Positions 8,658 through 18,258 of a DNA stretch of 41,952 bases are shown piece after piece. Where the stretch lies: positions 1 through 41,952 of the forward strand of contig MNYP01000035.1 in assembly GCA_001873135.1 (NCBI GenBank), in the 5' to 3' direction. A model generated the notes under the pieces. The model was not told the origin of the DNA. It searched no databases and saw only the letters and a list, made by a program, of their open reading frames with translations. The DNA comes from Helicobacteraceae bacterium CG2_30_36_10. GTDB taxonomy: Bacteria > Campylobacterota > Campylobacteria > Campylobacterales > Sulfurimonadaceae. Each line of letters starts with the position of its first letter. Position 1 is the first letter of the stretch. Both the position numbers and the translations under genes were made by a program.

Positions 8658-9440
8658 TTATAAACCTCTTTCTAGGGTTCTTGTGACAAATAAAGACTCT
8701 TTCAAATCCTGATTATATTTTAAATCACTAAACTCCAGTATGGTTTTATGCAGAGTTTGTCTGCCCTTTTTTGTAACCATTTGTATAGCAGTTGCCGTCC
8801 AGATGCCTTCTATTTGCTCGAGTCCTGTTACTTGCATGTACTTGAGTTTGCCTCCGTCTCTTACGTAATAGAGTGCTTGGACAACGACAAAATTATCTTG
8901 TCTTACAAAAAGTATAGACTTTGTGTAACCAGTTTCATCTATGGTTTTTTTACTCTTTGGAGTCACTTCTATCTGCCAAGTTTTAAACCCGCCGACCATC
9001 GGCTCTTTCATGATTGCATAGGTGTAGTCCTCAACATTTTTGGAAGTCATGTCAGAGTAGGTAAAATCGCTTCCCATAAAAGAGGAGCTTTTGTCACTTG
9101 AGGCGATTCTTTTTACCTTGCGAAGCTCGGGAAGATAGAGCCATTGGTCGTCGTCCATAGAAGAGTCGTCATAATCGTAGGTTAAAAAAGCCGTGTTTTT
9201 AACGTCGGCAGGGGAGAGAAAAAACATAAGTTTGAGTTTGTCTTTACCTCTATCCTTGCCGAAAGTTTTGAGTTCACGCACTCTTTGGTTATCATTTTTG
9301 TCGATTAAAATCATTTTCATGTTCGATGTCGAGTTGTCGCCATCGTCTCTGTCGTGTACTTTTTGAGCAATCTCTTCGCCCGTTAGTGCGAGCAGTGAGC
9401 TGAGTGTTAAACTTAAAAATAGTAGTAGTTTTGGTATCAT
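8658..9440 (-). CDS. LolA-like outer-membrane lipoprotein-sorting protein
   Basis: The 260-residue periplasmic protein has a signal peptide (about 1-18). Its long beta-rich fold resembles LolA but is of the larger type found with MMPL transporters (the PF17131 class). Recognisable stretches are KDRGKDKLKLMFFLSPADVKN, cut short here to its core FLSPADVKNTAFL, then DQWLYLPELRKVKRI and GSDFTYSDM. LolA-fold proteins carry lipids or lipid-bearing proteins across the periplasm in an open barrel. The ATG overlaps the transporter stop (ATGA), and the DUF1302-like gene follows after three bases. The three products would give inner-membrane, periplasmic and outer-membrane steps of one route. The cargo is not known. 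Confidence 0.8.
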   Translation of the reverse strand: MIPKLLLFLSLTLSSLLALTGEEIAQKVHDRDDGDNSTSNMKMILIDKNDNQRVRELKTFGKDRGKDKLKLMFFLSPADVKNTAFLTYDYDDSSMDDDQWLYLPELRKVKRIASSDKSSSFMGSDFTYSDMTSKNVEDYTYAIMKEPMVGGFKTWQIEVTPKSKKTIDETGYTKSILFVRQDNFVVVQALYYVRDGGKLKYMQVTGLEQIEGIWTATAIQMVTKKGRQTLHKTILEFSDLKYNQDLKESLFVTRTLERGL

Positions 9441-11821
9441 TTTTTATCCTTTGTTGTGAGTGTAAGTAGAGCCGGTCCTAGTATTATGTTTGAAATCAGA
9501 GCAATAGTTATGGCTCCACCGGCTAAAATACCGAAGTTTATAAGGTTGCTAAGCGTTGCAAACATGTAAACAAAAAACCCTAAAGAGAGGACAACTGATG
9601 TAGCCACAAGTGCCCGACCCGTGCCCATCATAGTCTCTTCAAGGGCTACTTTTGTGCTTTTTCCCTGATGATGGTAGCGTGCAAAATTATGAAAAAAGTG
9701 AACCGTGTCATCTACGGAAAGCCCGATAACGATGGCACCGACAAGCATAGTAAACATATCTAAAGGCATATTTACCATGCTCATAAAGCCAATTGTCATG
9801 ACTATAGGCAAAATGTTTGGAATCATACTGAGAAGCCCGATTTTGACACTGCCCAAAAGAATCATCATCATAATCGCAATGAGAACAAATGCGACCACGT
9901 AACTCACAGCCATAGAGCTCATCGCGGCTGAGAGTGTTCTTTGAAAGAGAGGAACCATGCCGGTGATGGTAATTTCTACCTCCTCTGTAAGCTCCTCTTT
10001 CATAATTGTCGTAAGTTCATCCGAGAGATCTGAGTATTTTCCCGCTTCCATCCAAGGGAGTTTAAAAGTGATGCGCGCTTTTGAAAAACTTGCATCTACT
10101 AGGTCTTCTAAGTCATCGCTTCCGCTGTTTTCAAAAAGCAAAAACTCTTGAGGAATAAGCGCGTCATTCTCCGTAATGGCATAAAACTTTTCATCATTTG
10201 CATGGAGTGCTCTATGAATCTCTTTGAGAACCTCGGCAACACTCCACCCTTTTCCTACAAAATACGCATCATTTTCTATGGCTTCGGCTCTTTTTCTTAA
10301 GTTGTCGATGGCACTTAAAAGTTTCGAGTCGTAAAGCCCGTTCTCTTTTTTTGTGTCGATGATGACTTCCATAGTTACCGAGCCTTTAAGCTCTTTGTCT
10401 ACTATGGCTGTGGAGATTTTTACGGGTGAGTTGTCGGGCTGCCAGCTTAAAGTGTCGTGTTTGAACTCTACACTTGTGGCGTAGTAGATAAAAACAGCGG
10501 CAATAAGCGCACTCAAGAGAACAATTTTTTTAGCATGGTTAAAACTAAAAAGGGCAGTTGCATCTAAAAACCTATCAATTGCAGGTTTCTTTGTTGTTTC
10601 TTTTTGTTTTGCAGGTTTAAGCGGTAAAATCGCCAAAACAGCGGGCAGAAGTACAAGCGTATTTATAAGGGCTATTATAACCCCGACTGCCGCAAAAATG
10701 CCAAGGTCAGCGATGGGGGCTATAGAGGCGGTTGAAAAAGACAAAAGCCCTGCCGCGGTTGTCAAAGAAGTCATAATAATGGCAAGTCCTGAGTGACCAA
10801 GAGCATAAGCAATGGCTTTTTCTTTGTTGGCATGCGTGTCCAAATGTTTATAAAACATGGCGAGCAGATGCACCACCGCCCCGATGCCCACGGCTAGCAA
10901 AAATGAGGGAAGAATCTGTGTCGGTATAGTTATAGGAACGCCCGTTGCCGCCATAATGCCGATAGTTGTTAAAAGTGAAAGCACCACAATAAACAGAGGC
11001 AAAATCACAGCACTGACTCTGCGAAAAACCACAAACAAAAAGAGCATCATCATAAGTAAAACAAGTTTTATAAACTTTTGCATATCTTTTTGAACAGAGC
11101 GTTTGTTGTAGTCGTTAACCGCTAAAGAACCGGCTATAAAGACTTCAAAATTTTCACTGCTAAATTTCTTGGCTATTGTCTGGGCAGCGTTGACCATCCC
11201 ACTCTTTGAGCTGTCCTCTAAAAATTTTAACTTCTCTGTAGGAGTATCTTCGCCAAAGCCCTCAAGGGCATTCATGTTTTTTGAACTCTCATAAGCATTT
11301 GGCTCTAAAATAATGGTGGTTAGAGTGAAGCCTTCATTAAAAAGAAGGTTTTTATACATTTCGCTATTGATAGCTAATTTTTTTATTGCGGCTAACTCCT
11401 CACCGTTTTTCGGCCAGTTTTCAAAAAGGTCCTCAACTATGAGTTTGTCTTTTTCACCTCTGGTATTTCTTGCATTTAAGAGTGAGGTAATGTCTGCGAG
11501 ATGGGGCGTGTTAGCCTGAAGCTCCGAGTGAAGCTTTTTTAGTTTTTCTAAAAACTGCATCTCAAAAATATCTTTAGTTTTTACGACAACCATAATCTTT
11601 TCATCTTGCCCGAACTGCTCTTTAAAGGCTTCATACTTTAAAAGGGCAGGGTCCTGCGGATGCAAAAACCCCTCAGTAGAGGTATCTATGGTAATTTTAG
11701 GCAGGTTCGACATAATGGAAAAACTAATAAGCAGCATAATAAGTATAACTTTTTTCGGGTGATGTGCAAGAAAATGCCCCATATTCCCAAGTCGAGATTC
11801 CGCGTTGGCTCTCCAGTTCAT
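9437..11821 (-). CDS. RND-superfamily (MMPL/HpnN-like) transporter
   Basis: This is a 794-residue inner-membrane transporter with the two-fold RND plan: a first membrane helix (about 25-42), a large periplasmic domain, a block of five helices (about 250-400), another single helix (about 430), a second periplasmic domain and a final block of five helices. GLSVDDTVHFFHNF in the second block is typical of MMPL proteins. Family members move lipids such as hopanoids or mycolates. The start is set at ATG 11821 because AAAGGAG lies just before it; an ATG nine codons upstream lacks such a site. It leads the three-gene operon with the LolA-like and DUF1302-like proteins. No membrane-fusion protein is present, so this is not a classical drug efflux pump. 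Confidence 0.85.
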   Translation of the reverse strand: MNWRANAESRLGNMGHFLAHHPKKVILIMLLISFSIMSNLPKITIDTSTEGFLHPQDPALLKYEAFKEQFGQDEKIMVVVKTKDIFEMQFLEKLKKLHSELQANTPHLADITSLLNARNTRGEKDKLIVEDLFENWPKNGEELAAIKKLAINSEMYKNLLFNEGFTLTTIILEPNAYESSKNMNALEGFGEDTPTEKLKFLEDSSKSGMVNAAQTIAKKFSSENFEVFIAGSLAVNDYNKRSVQKDMQKFIKLVLLMMMLFLFVVFRRVSAVILPLFIVVLSLLTTIGIMAATGVPITIPTQILPSFLLAVGIGAVVHLLAMFYKHLDTHANKEKAIAYALGHSGLAIIMTSLTTAAGLLSFSTASIAPIADLGIFAAVGVIIALINTLVLLPAVLAILPLKPAKQKETTKKPAIDRFLDATALFSFNHAKKIVLLSALIAAVFIYYATSVEFKHDTLSWQPDNSPVKISTAIVDKELKGSVTMEVIIDTKKENGLYDSKLLSAIDNLRKRAEAIENDAYFVGKGWSVAEVLKEIHRALHANDEKFYAITENDALIPQEFLLFENSGSDDLEDLVDASFSKARITFKLPWMEAGKYSDLSDELTTIMKEELTEEVEITITGMVPLFQRTLSAAMSSMAVSYVVAFVLIAIMMMILLGSVKIGLLSMIPNILPIVMTIGFMSMVNMPLDMFTMLVGAIVIGLSVDDTVHFFHNFARYHHQGKSTKVALEETMMGTGRALVATSVVLSLGFFVYMFATLSNLINFGILAGGAITIALISNIILGPALLTLTTKDKK

Positions 11822-12200
11822 AAAACTCCTTTTTTTATTATGTGACATATTAGTATAATAATATTAGGCGAATGTTAAGAGGTAATTGAGAAATTGTTTT
11901 TAGTTTCTTGGCATGTGCAAACATCTTTTTCTTGGATGTATAGCTTCAAAAATGCCTGGTTATAATGTTTTCACACGAGCCTAAGCTTTAGGTTTTAATG
12001 ACAACAAGGTGAGACTGAAACATCGCCCCCTGAGAATATTCTATATTCAAAGTCAAGTTTCTAGTTTAGCTATCTGAGGGGTATAATTTATGAAAAAATA
12101 GCTCATAAGTATTTAAAAACTTTTATATTAAGTGAAGTAAGTATTCAATTACCTATTAATAAGATACAATAGCTTATTTAACACCTACTCAGGAATTATT
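11822..12200. other. Intergenic gap between divergent RND operon and AAA ATPase gene
   Basis: No gene is visible in this gap. It holds the leader of the RND operon, with TATACT on the minus strand at 11852-11857 as a possible -10 and TTAACA at 11873-11878 as a possible -35. It also has a GGCATGTGC variant of the repeated motif (11910-11918), a small hairpin of CCTAA/TTAGG around 11980, and the putative ATPase operator at 12158-12178. The middle (about 11920-12140) reads as AT-rich non-coding DNA with stops in all frames. Confidence 0.5.
12158..12178 (+). promoter_or_regulatory. Inverted repeat over a -10 box upstream of the AAA ATPase
   Basis: AATAAG (12158-12163) and CTTATT (12173-12178) form perfect inverted arms around TACAAT (12165-12170), a good -10 hexamer, about 25 bases before the ATG. 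It could be an operator for a repressor. This is a sequence pattern only. Confidence 0.35.
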
Positions 12201-13412
12201 ATGATTACAAAACTTATTCAAGAATCAAAAAAGTTTCTTTTGAGGAATAATCTTCCTTATAAAAGATATTTTATTAAAAACAAGAGCATAAAGCATAGGC
12301 TCACAATTATTACCGGACAAAGAGGAATAGGAAAAACTACAACTATTGCTCAGTACATGCAAGAAAAAAGTGAGAAAAAATCACTTTATGTTAGCATGGA
12401 TAGTTTTTTAATCGGTGAACTCTCTATGTATGAGATTGCAGAAATTTTTGAGCAACAAGGCGGACAACTACTCTGTTTTGATGAAATACATAAATATTCC
12501 AACTGGTCACAAGAACTAAAAAGTATCTATGATACTTTTACTAATCTGCAAATGATAGCATCCGGTAGTTCTGCTCTTGAAATACATAAAGGAAGCCATG
12601 ATTTAAGCAGGCGTGCACATATTTTAAAAATGCATGGGATGAGCTTTAGAGAGTACTTAGAACTTACTTTAGATACAGATTTTTCAATTATTGAACTTCC
12701 TACTCTACTAAAAAATCATGAAGATATAGTTTTTATAATAACCACTCAACTGCAAAAACTGGGTGTAAGAGTCATACCGCTGTTTAAAAGATATTTAAAA
12801 GTCGGCTACTATCCATATTCATTGGATATTGATGATGACGATGTATTTATTGACACCCTCAAACAGAATATTCATATATCTATATCTTATGACCTGCTCA
12901 GTGTCTATCCTAGTTTAGATGGCAACAGTATGAAGAAATTGAATCTACTTTTAAAAATTATTATGCAGTCTGTTCCTTTTGTACCGGTAATTGAAAAACT
13001 AAAAACTACTCTAGAAGTTGGCGATGGAAGAACACTTAAAGAGTATTTTATAAAACTAGAAGATATAGGAATCATAAAACTTTTAATGAAATCATCTTCA
13101 AAGGGTCTTCAACAATTAGAAAAACCGGAAAAAATATATCTTGACAATACCAATCTGTTAAGTATTGCGCAGAGTAATATAGGAAATTTGAGAGAAACAT
13201 TTTTTCTAAACGCAACCGCACAAACTCATAATGTAACGTATCCCAGTAAAGGTGATTTTTTGATAGACAATAATTATCTATTTGAAATTGGTGGACGCAA
13301 TAAAGGATTTACTCAAATAAAAGATATTCCCAATAGTTTTCTTGCTTGTGATGATCTTGAAATTGGTTACGCAAATAAAATACCTCTATGGTTGTTTGGT
13401 TTTTTATATTAA
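12201..13412 (+). CDS. Lone AAA ATPase of the DUF4143 type
   Basis: The 403-residue protein has a Walker A motif GQRGIGKTT (39-47) and a Walker B LLCFDEIHK with D94 and E95. ASGSSALEI is the sensor-like segment. A C-terminal winged-helix-like region and a final block (YLFEIGGRNKG) resemble the nuclease-like end of the AAA_14/DUF4143 family. Family members are common, scattered and of unknown function; they are often in variable genome regions. It stands alone between the RND operon and the 3' end of the nuo operon, and its DNA is more AT-rich than that of its neighbours, which suggests later acquisition. Its 3' end converges with nuoN nine bases away. Confidence 0.8.
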   Translation: MITKLIQESKKFLLRNNLPYKRYFIKNKSIKHRLTIITGQRGIGKTTTIAQYMQEKSEKKSLYVSMDSFLIGELSMYEIAEIFEQQGGQLLCFDEIHKYSNWSQELKSIYDTFTNLQMIASGSSALEIHKGSHDLSRRAHILKMHGMSFREYLELTLDTDFSIIELPTLLKNHEDIVFIITTQLQKLGVRVIPLFKRYLKVGYYPYSLDIDDDDVFIDTLKQNIHISISYDLLSVYPSLDGNSMKKLNLLLKIIMQSVPFVPVIEKLKTTLEVGDGRTLKEYFIKLEDIGIIKLLMKSSSKGLQQLEKPEKIYLDNTNLLSIAQSNIGNLRETFFLNATAQTHNVTYPSKGDFLIDNNYLFEIGGRNKGFTQIKDIPNSFLACDDLEIGYANKIPLWLFGFLY

Positions 13413-13415
13413 AAC

Positions 13416-13436
13416 AGCTCTCTATTTCAAAGAGCT
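13416..13436 (-). terminator. Possible terminator of the nuo operon
   Basis: AGCTCT and AGAGCT pair around a nine-base loop, overlapping the last codons and stop of nuoN. On the minus strand the stem is followed by GTTTT. The stem is short and the T-run weak, so it may be only part of the termination signal between two convergent genes. Confidence 0.4.
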
Positions 13437-14909
13437 CATTGCCTGTTTGGCTATATCTATAAAACCGTCTGCTCCGGGGATGAAAGGTATAAGCGAAGTG
13501 CCTATTCCTCCCCAGATGACTAACAGTGCCATTACTGCAATAAGTACAGTACTTACATTTATAGTTAGCTTTTTTTGCGGTGTTTGAGATGGGTAAAAGT
13601 ACATCATGGCTATGAGTTTAAAATAGTAATAAACAGATATAAATGCAGTCATTATTCCAAGACCTGCCAGTAAAATTTGACCCGATTCAATGGCTGCACT
13701 AAAGATGTAAAACTTCCCTAAAAAGCCTATAGTTGAGGGAAATCCTGCAAGTGAGAACATGAAAATACTCATCATTAATGCCATATATGGTCGTCGCTCT
13801 GCAAAACCTTTGAAGTCTTCATAGCTCATCTGCTTTTTACTGTGAACGGAGATAAAACTCAAAATTCCAAAAGAGCCCACAGCACTTAAAAAGTAGGCGA
13901 GTAGATAAAACATTATAGCCGGAGCCGCAAGTTCTGAACCTAAACCAATAGAAGAGAGAGCGATAAGCAGATAACCGCTGTGGACTATGGAAGAGCCTGC
14001 TAGCATTCTTTTTACAAGTTTTTGGCTGATGGCAAGCCATGAACCGCCAAGAAGTGTAAGTATAGTTATAACTTGAAGCATCTCTGTCCAAAAGCTGTTA
14101 ATCGGTGCAAAGTTTACTAAATACAGACGCAGGGCAATAGCAAAAATAGCGATTTTAAAAGTTGAAGCCATAAACATCGTAACAGGATAAGGTGCTCCGT
14201 GATAAACATCAACTACCCATGAATGAAAAGGAACGGCACCGATTTTGAACATAATGGTAACCATAATGAAAGAAGCACCCACAATCAAAAGTGTCATTTC
14301 ATCTATGGTATGACTTGAGGTATACAGAGCAATTTCAGTGAGTGAAGTAGAACCAACAACCCCATAAATAAGAGCCGTCCCAAGCATAAAAAATGCACTG
14401 CTCATTGAGCCTAAAACCATATATTTCATCATGGCCTCAGAGCTCACTTTATTGTTTTTATGATAACCGGCGAGTGCATAAATGCTTAGCGAAGCAATCT
14501 CAAGAGCAATAAAAGCTGTTACTAACTCATGAGCATGAGAGAGCATAATCATACCAAAAACACTAAATAAAATCAGAGTAAAGTACTCTGTGCTGTAGTA
14601 CTGACGGCTTTTAATATAGTCGTTGTTTACAAGCAGCGTCAAAATTGCACCGCCTGTAAACATCATGTCAAAGATTGTTGAAAAATCATCTAAAATAAAA
14701 CTCTCTCCAAATACATCAGGAAACAGAAAAGCAATTGTGTGATTGCCAAGTGTGAAATATTGCATAATAAAAGCAATGGCTAAAAACAACACTGCTAGAA
14801 GATTTAATTTATCAAGATTAAATCTTGTAGATTTACTAAGCAACATTAAGACAAAGGCACCTATAACAACAATGGCCATAGGAAGAGCCAATATAAGTTG
14901 TTCAATCAT
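13422..14909 (-). CDS. nuoN: NADH-quinone oxidoreductase subunit N
   Basis: This 495-residue membrane subunit belongs to the Mrp-antiporter-like family and is one of three proton-pumping subunits in the membrane arm of complex I. Fourteen or so hydrophobic helices are visible. The family's central segments are present: SSEAMMKYMVLGSMSSAFFM (helix 5 region), the conserved lysine segment FKIGAVPFHSWVVDVYHGAP, and LAGFPSTIGFLGKF. Length and motifs are normal for NuoN. It is the last gene of the operon; its ATG overlaps the nuoM stop (ATGA), and a small hairpin spans its own stop codon. Confidence 0.96.
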   Translation of the reverse strand: MIEQLILALPMAIVVIGAFVLMLLSKSTRFNLDKLNLLAVLFLAIAFIMQYFTLGNHTIAFLFPDVFGESFILDDFSTIFDMMFTGGAILTLLVNNDYIKSRQYYSTEYFTLILFSVFGMIMLSHAHELVTAFIALEIASLSIYALAGYHKNNKVSSEAMMKYMVLGSMSSAFFMLGTALIYGVVGSTSLTEIALYTSSHTIDEMTLLIVGASFIMVTIMFKIGAVPFHSWVVDVYHGAPYPVTMFMASTFKIAIFAIALRLYLVNFAPINSFWTEMLQVITILTLLGGSWLAISQKLVKRMLAGSSIVHSGYLLIALSSIGLGSELAAPAIMFYLLAYFLSAVGSFGILSFISVHSKKQMSYEDFKGFAERRPYMALMMSIFMFSLAGFPSTIGFLGKFYIFSAAIESGQILLAGLGIMTAFISVYYYFKLIAMMYFYPSQTPQKKLTINVSTVLIAVMALLVIWGGIGTSLIPFIPGADGFIDIAKQAMSSLK

Positions 14910-16384
14910 TTTAAGCCTCCTATTACAAATAAAACATCTTGCAAAGTAGTTGTTAGTTGCGGTTCAAATAATGGAATAAAGAGGGAAGGTACTATGCCTG
15001 TAACTAGCAAAAGTACCACTAAAGGGAGCAATATAGTGATTTCTCTAAGAGTTAAATCACTATATTGGCACTCCTTATTTGCTGCTCCAAAAAGAGTACG
15101 CTGGAGCATCCAAAATATATACATCATAGCCGAGAGCATTGTTGTCGCGGTTAAGACTCCTATCCAAAAGTCTGCTTTGAAAGCACCGATAATGATAAGA
15201 AGTTCAGCTACAAACCCGCCTGTTCCCGGTAGTCCGGCAATACTCAGAGCAAAAAAAGCAAAGAAAAAAGTAAATATCGGAGCTTTTGAAGCTATCCCGC
15301 CAAGGTCGCTTATATGAACAGTATTGAAACGTTTATATGTTAAACCAATCATTAAAAACATACCTGCTGATGCTAATGCATGTGTAGCTATAAAGTAAAG
15401 ACTTCCACTCCAGGCATATATATTTGTCAAAAATAGACCAAGTGCAATCAGTGAGAGGTGCGAGCCGGAAGAGTAGGCAAACATTTTACGAAGATTATTT
15501 TCTGTTATAGCCCTTATAGCATAGTAAATAAGACCAATTAAAGCCAGGACTATAATAGTGGGCGCATAGTAGGAGAGGGTGCTCTCAAACAAGCCGTAGC
15601 CAAATCTCCAAATACCGTAAATACCGAGTTTTGCCATAATGGCAGAGAGAATAACCACAGCAGGAGTCGGAGCAGAGCCATAAGCAGGCGCCATCCAGGT
15701 ATGAAAACCTACAAGAGGGATTTTAATAGCAAAAGCAAGTAAAAAACCCGCCGCTAGCCAGATAGATGTTTTAGGCTCAAATGCTATGATTGCAAGGTCG
15801 CTGAGTGCAAAACTCCACATGCCGGTTGTCTCAAAATAGATATACCCGATATATAAAATGGAAAAAAGCATGCTCATTGAACCAAGAATCGTCATAAGGA
15901 GAATTTTCATAGAGTTGTATTGATGCATGCCGTTACCGTATTTACCAATCATAACAAAAATAGGAAGTAGCATAGTCTCCCAAAAAAGATAAAAAAGAAC
16001 AAGGTCAAGCGATAAAACAGCCCCGGTTACGCCTGTCTGGAGTAGCATCATGTTGTACCAGTACCCTTTTCTCTCTTCGTGATACATATAAATATACAGA
16101 GGAGGCATTAATAAACCGATAAGTAGAAGTATGACAAGAGAGAGGTAGTCTACTCCTATAATATAGCTAATACCGGCATTTTGAATCCATGGCAAGTTTT
16201 TAGTAAACTGCATGCCAATATCGGGATTGAAATTATAAGCAACTACGGCTACAAGAAAGAGTGTAATTACTGAAGAGAACATAGCTCCAATTTTTAATGA
16301 TTTTGTAGATGCTCTCATTATTCCAAGAACAATAGCCGTAAAAAGCGGAATAAAGATGATGAATGTCAAGATATGCTGCATCAT
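14906..16384 (-). CDS. nuoM: NADH-quinone oxidoreductase subunit M
   Basis: This 492-residue antiporter-like subunit is a proton-pumping part of the complex I membrane arm. The conserved glutamate of helix 5 lies in LFYLFWETMLLPIFVMIGK. The lysine segment AFAIKIPLVGFHTWMAPAYG and the discontinuous-helix motif YSSGSHLSLIALG follow, with LPGTGGFVAE near the C-terminus. Its length matches typical NuoM. The ATG shares one base with the nuoL stop (TAATG), and nuoN starts inside its own stop. No unusual substitution was noticed. Confidence 0.96.
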   Translation of the reverse strand: MMQHILTFIIFIPLFTAIVLGIMRASTKSLKIGAMFSSVITLFLVAVVAYNFNPDIGMQFTKNLPWIQNAGISYIIGVDYLSLVILLLIGLLMPPLYIYMYHEERKGYWYNMMLLQTGVTGAVLSLDLVLFYLFWETMLLPIFVMIGKYGNGMHQYNSMKILLMTILGSMSMLFSILYIGYIYFETTGMWSFALSDLAIIAFEPKTSIWLAAGFLLAFAIKIPLVGFHTWMAPAYGSAPTPAVVILSAIMAKLGIYGIWRFGYGLFESTLSYYAPTIIVLALIGLIYYAIRAITENNLRKMFAYSSGSHLSLIALGLFLTNIYAWSGSLYFIATHALASAGMFLMIGLTYKRFNTVHISDLGGIASKAPIFTFFFAFFALSIAGLPGTGGFVAELLIIIGAFKADFWIGVLTATTMLSAMMYIFWMLQRTLFGAANKECQYSDLTLREITILLPLVVLLLVTGIVPSLFIPLFEPQLTTTLQDVLFVIGGLK

Positions 16385-18258
16385 TACAGTACTCCTAATT
16401 TAAAAAGCATATAGCACGACATAGCCGATACTCCTGCCAATATATAAAGTGCATAGTATCTGACCTTGCCGTTTTGTAGTTTAGAAAAAAGTGTAGCTGT
16501 TGCTGTGTAGCCCCAAACATTGAGGTTTATAAAGCCGTCAAATATTTTAGGATCAATCACTTTAGCGATAAAATGGCTTGTAAAAAGCAGAGGTTTTATT
16601 ATGAGAAAATCATAAAGTTCATCAATGTAAAACTTGTTCATAAGTATTTTTTTAAAGAGTGTGTCTGCTTTAACTTCTGTTGCCTCTTTGGCAAACATTT
16701 TATAAGCCAAGCCCATTCCTAAAACTCCTAGTATTACATTGAGTCCGCCGAGCATATACTCTGTGGCATGTGGAATATGATGCGAAACATCTGGCAGTGC
16801 CAAAAACGTGTTAAACCAAGAGCCGCCGCCGTAGGCTTCGTTTAGTCCTAAAAACCCTGCAGTCGCACTTCCACATGCCAAGATAACTAAAGGGTAGGTC
16901 ATGGAATTTGGTACCGAATGAAGCCGATGCGTACTTTTTGGTGCGGCATGAAAGACCAAAAAAAGAAGCCGAAACATATAAAAAGCGGTGAGCATTGCGG
17001 TGAGTGAACCGACTCCCCAAATGAAGTAGTGCTCCGAAGCAAAGGCCGCGACCAAGATGGCATCTTTGGAGAAAAAACCTGCAAAAGGAGGGATGCCGCT
17101 GATGGCAAGAGTCGCTACAAACATAGTAATATATACCAGTTTGAGCTCTTTTTTAAGTCCGCCCATTTTAAAGATATTTTGCTCATGGTGAAGCGCAATA
17201 ATAACCGCACCCGCTCCCATAAATAAAAGGGCTTTAAAAAATGCATGGGTGAAAACGTGAAAAATTCCACTACTATAGGCACCCAGTCCAACCGCTATAA
17301 ACATGTAGCCGAGCTGGCTCATTGTAGAGTAGGCAAGTATCTTTTTTATGTCACTTTGGTAGGAGGCAATAAGAGCGGCAAACAAAGCAGAAGCCGCACC
17401 TACAGAGGCAATAAATAGCCCAATATTGGGAATCTCACCATATAAAAAGCTGTATCTTGCAACCATATAAACACCCGCAGTTACCATAGTCGCCGCATGA
17501 ATCAGTGCTGAAACAGGTGTCGGTCCAGCCATCGCGTCAGGAAGCCAAACATAGAGTGGAATTTGCGCCGATTTACCCATAGCACCCACAAAAAGAAGGG
17601 TACCGATAAGTGCTAACATTTCATGGTTTATAAGCCCAATATTTGCTTCAATAGAGTCAAAGGTAAAACCGTTTCCTTCTAAAGAAACAAACAAAAGTGA
17701 AATTGCCATAATAAAACCAAAATCACCCACACGGTTTAAAATAAAGGCCTTATTTGCAGCGGTTATATTTGCAGAATCATGATGGTAAAACCCGATAAGA
17801 AGGTATGAAGAGAGTCCAACTAACTCCCAGCCCACAAACATCATAATAGGATTGTCGGCCAAAACTAAAAGAAGCATACTCCCCATAAAAAGATTAAAGT
17901 AGGCGAAAAATTTACCGTATGCTGCGTCCTCTTTCATATACCCAGCTGCATAGATATGTATAAGCGTTCCTATCACGGTAATAAAAGCTACCATTACGAC
18001 GCTGAGTCTGTCCGCCATAAAGGCAACTTCTATATTGAACTCTCCTATATTGACCCACTGAAATAGTGTGTAATGAATTGTCTGGGCACCTTGAAGCAGT
18101 TCAGCTCCCGCCATAAGCGATAGTACTGCACTCACAGCCGGCGTGCCGACACCTACAAGTGTATAAAAAGTGTTTCGTTTTTTTTGCGTGTTGCTAAGAT
18201 AAACAACTCCCATTAAAAGAGCTGATAAAAATGGTAATACAACTATGAGACTAATCAT
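16384..18258 (-). CDS. nuoL: NADH-quinone oxidoreductase subunit L
   Basis: This is the largest antiporter-like pump subunit (624 residues) at the distal end of the membrane arm. Family motifs are WELVGLSSYLLIGFYHHD with the conserved glutamate, ANKAFILNRVGDFGF, the lysine segment GKSAQIPLYVWLPDAMAGPTP, and YSTMSQLGYMF. A long C-terminal amphipathic (traverse) helix and terminal anchor helix fit residues from about 530 onward. The start overlaps the nuoK stop by eight bases. The gene carries two opposite copies of the GGCATGTGG motif 98 bases apart (16765 and 16871), one encoding PHA and the other ACG. Confidence 0.96.
   Translation of the reverse strand: MISLIVVLPFLSALLMGVVYLSNTQKKRNTFYTLVGVGTPAVSAVLSLMAGAELLQGAQTIHYTLFQWVNIGEFNIEVAFMADRLSVVMVAFITVIGTLIHIYAAGYMKEDAAYGKFFAYFNLFMGSMLLLVLADNPIMMFVGWELVGLSSYLLIGFYHHDSANITAANKAFILNRVGDFGFIMAISLLFVSLEGNGFTFDSIEANIGLINHEMLALIGTLLFVGAMGKSAQIPLYVWLPDAMAGPTPVSALIHAATMVTAGVYMVARYSFLYGEIPNIGLFIASVGAASALFAALIASYQSDIKKILAYSTMSQLGYMFIAVGLGAYSSGIFHVFTHAFFKALLFMGAGAVIIALHHEQNIFKMGGLKKELKLVYITMFVATLAISGIPPFAGFFSKDAILVAAFASEHYFIWGVGSLTAMLTAFYMFRLLFLVFHAAPKSTHRLHSVPNSMTYPLVILACGSATAGFLGLNEAYGGGSWFNTFLALPDVSHHIPHATEYMLGGLNVILGVLGMGLAYKMFAKEATEVKADTLFKKILMNKFYIDELYDFLIIKPLLFTSHFIAKVIDPKIFDGFINLNVWGYTATATLFSKLQNGKVRYYALYILAGVSAMSCYMLFKLGVL

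Noticed and set aside
8299-8712. 137-codon plus-strand ORF
   Set aside because: It is antisense to the DUF1302-like gene, with Ser-rich shadow composition and no ribosome site.
14898-15317. 139-codon plus-strand ORF
   Set aside because: It lies wholly antisense to nuoM, and its product is low-complexity Ser/Thr/Lys-rich, typical of a shadow frame.
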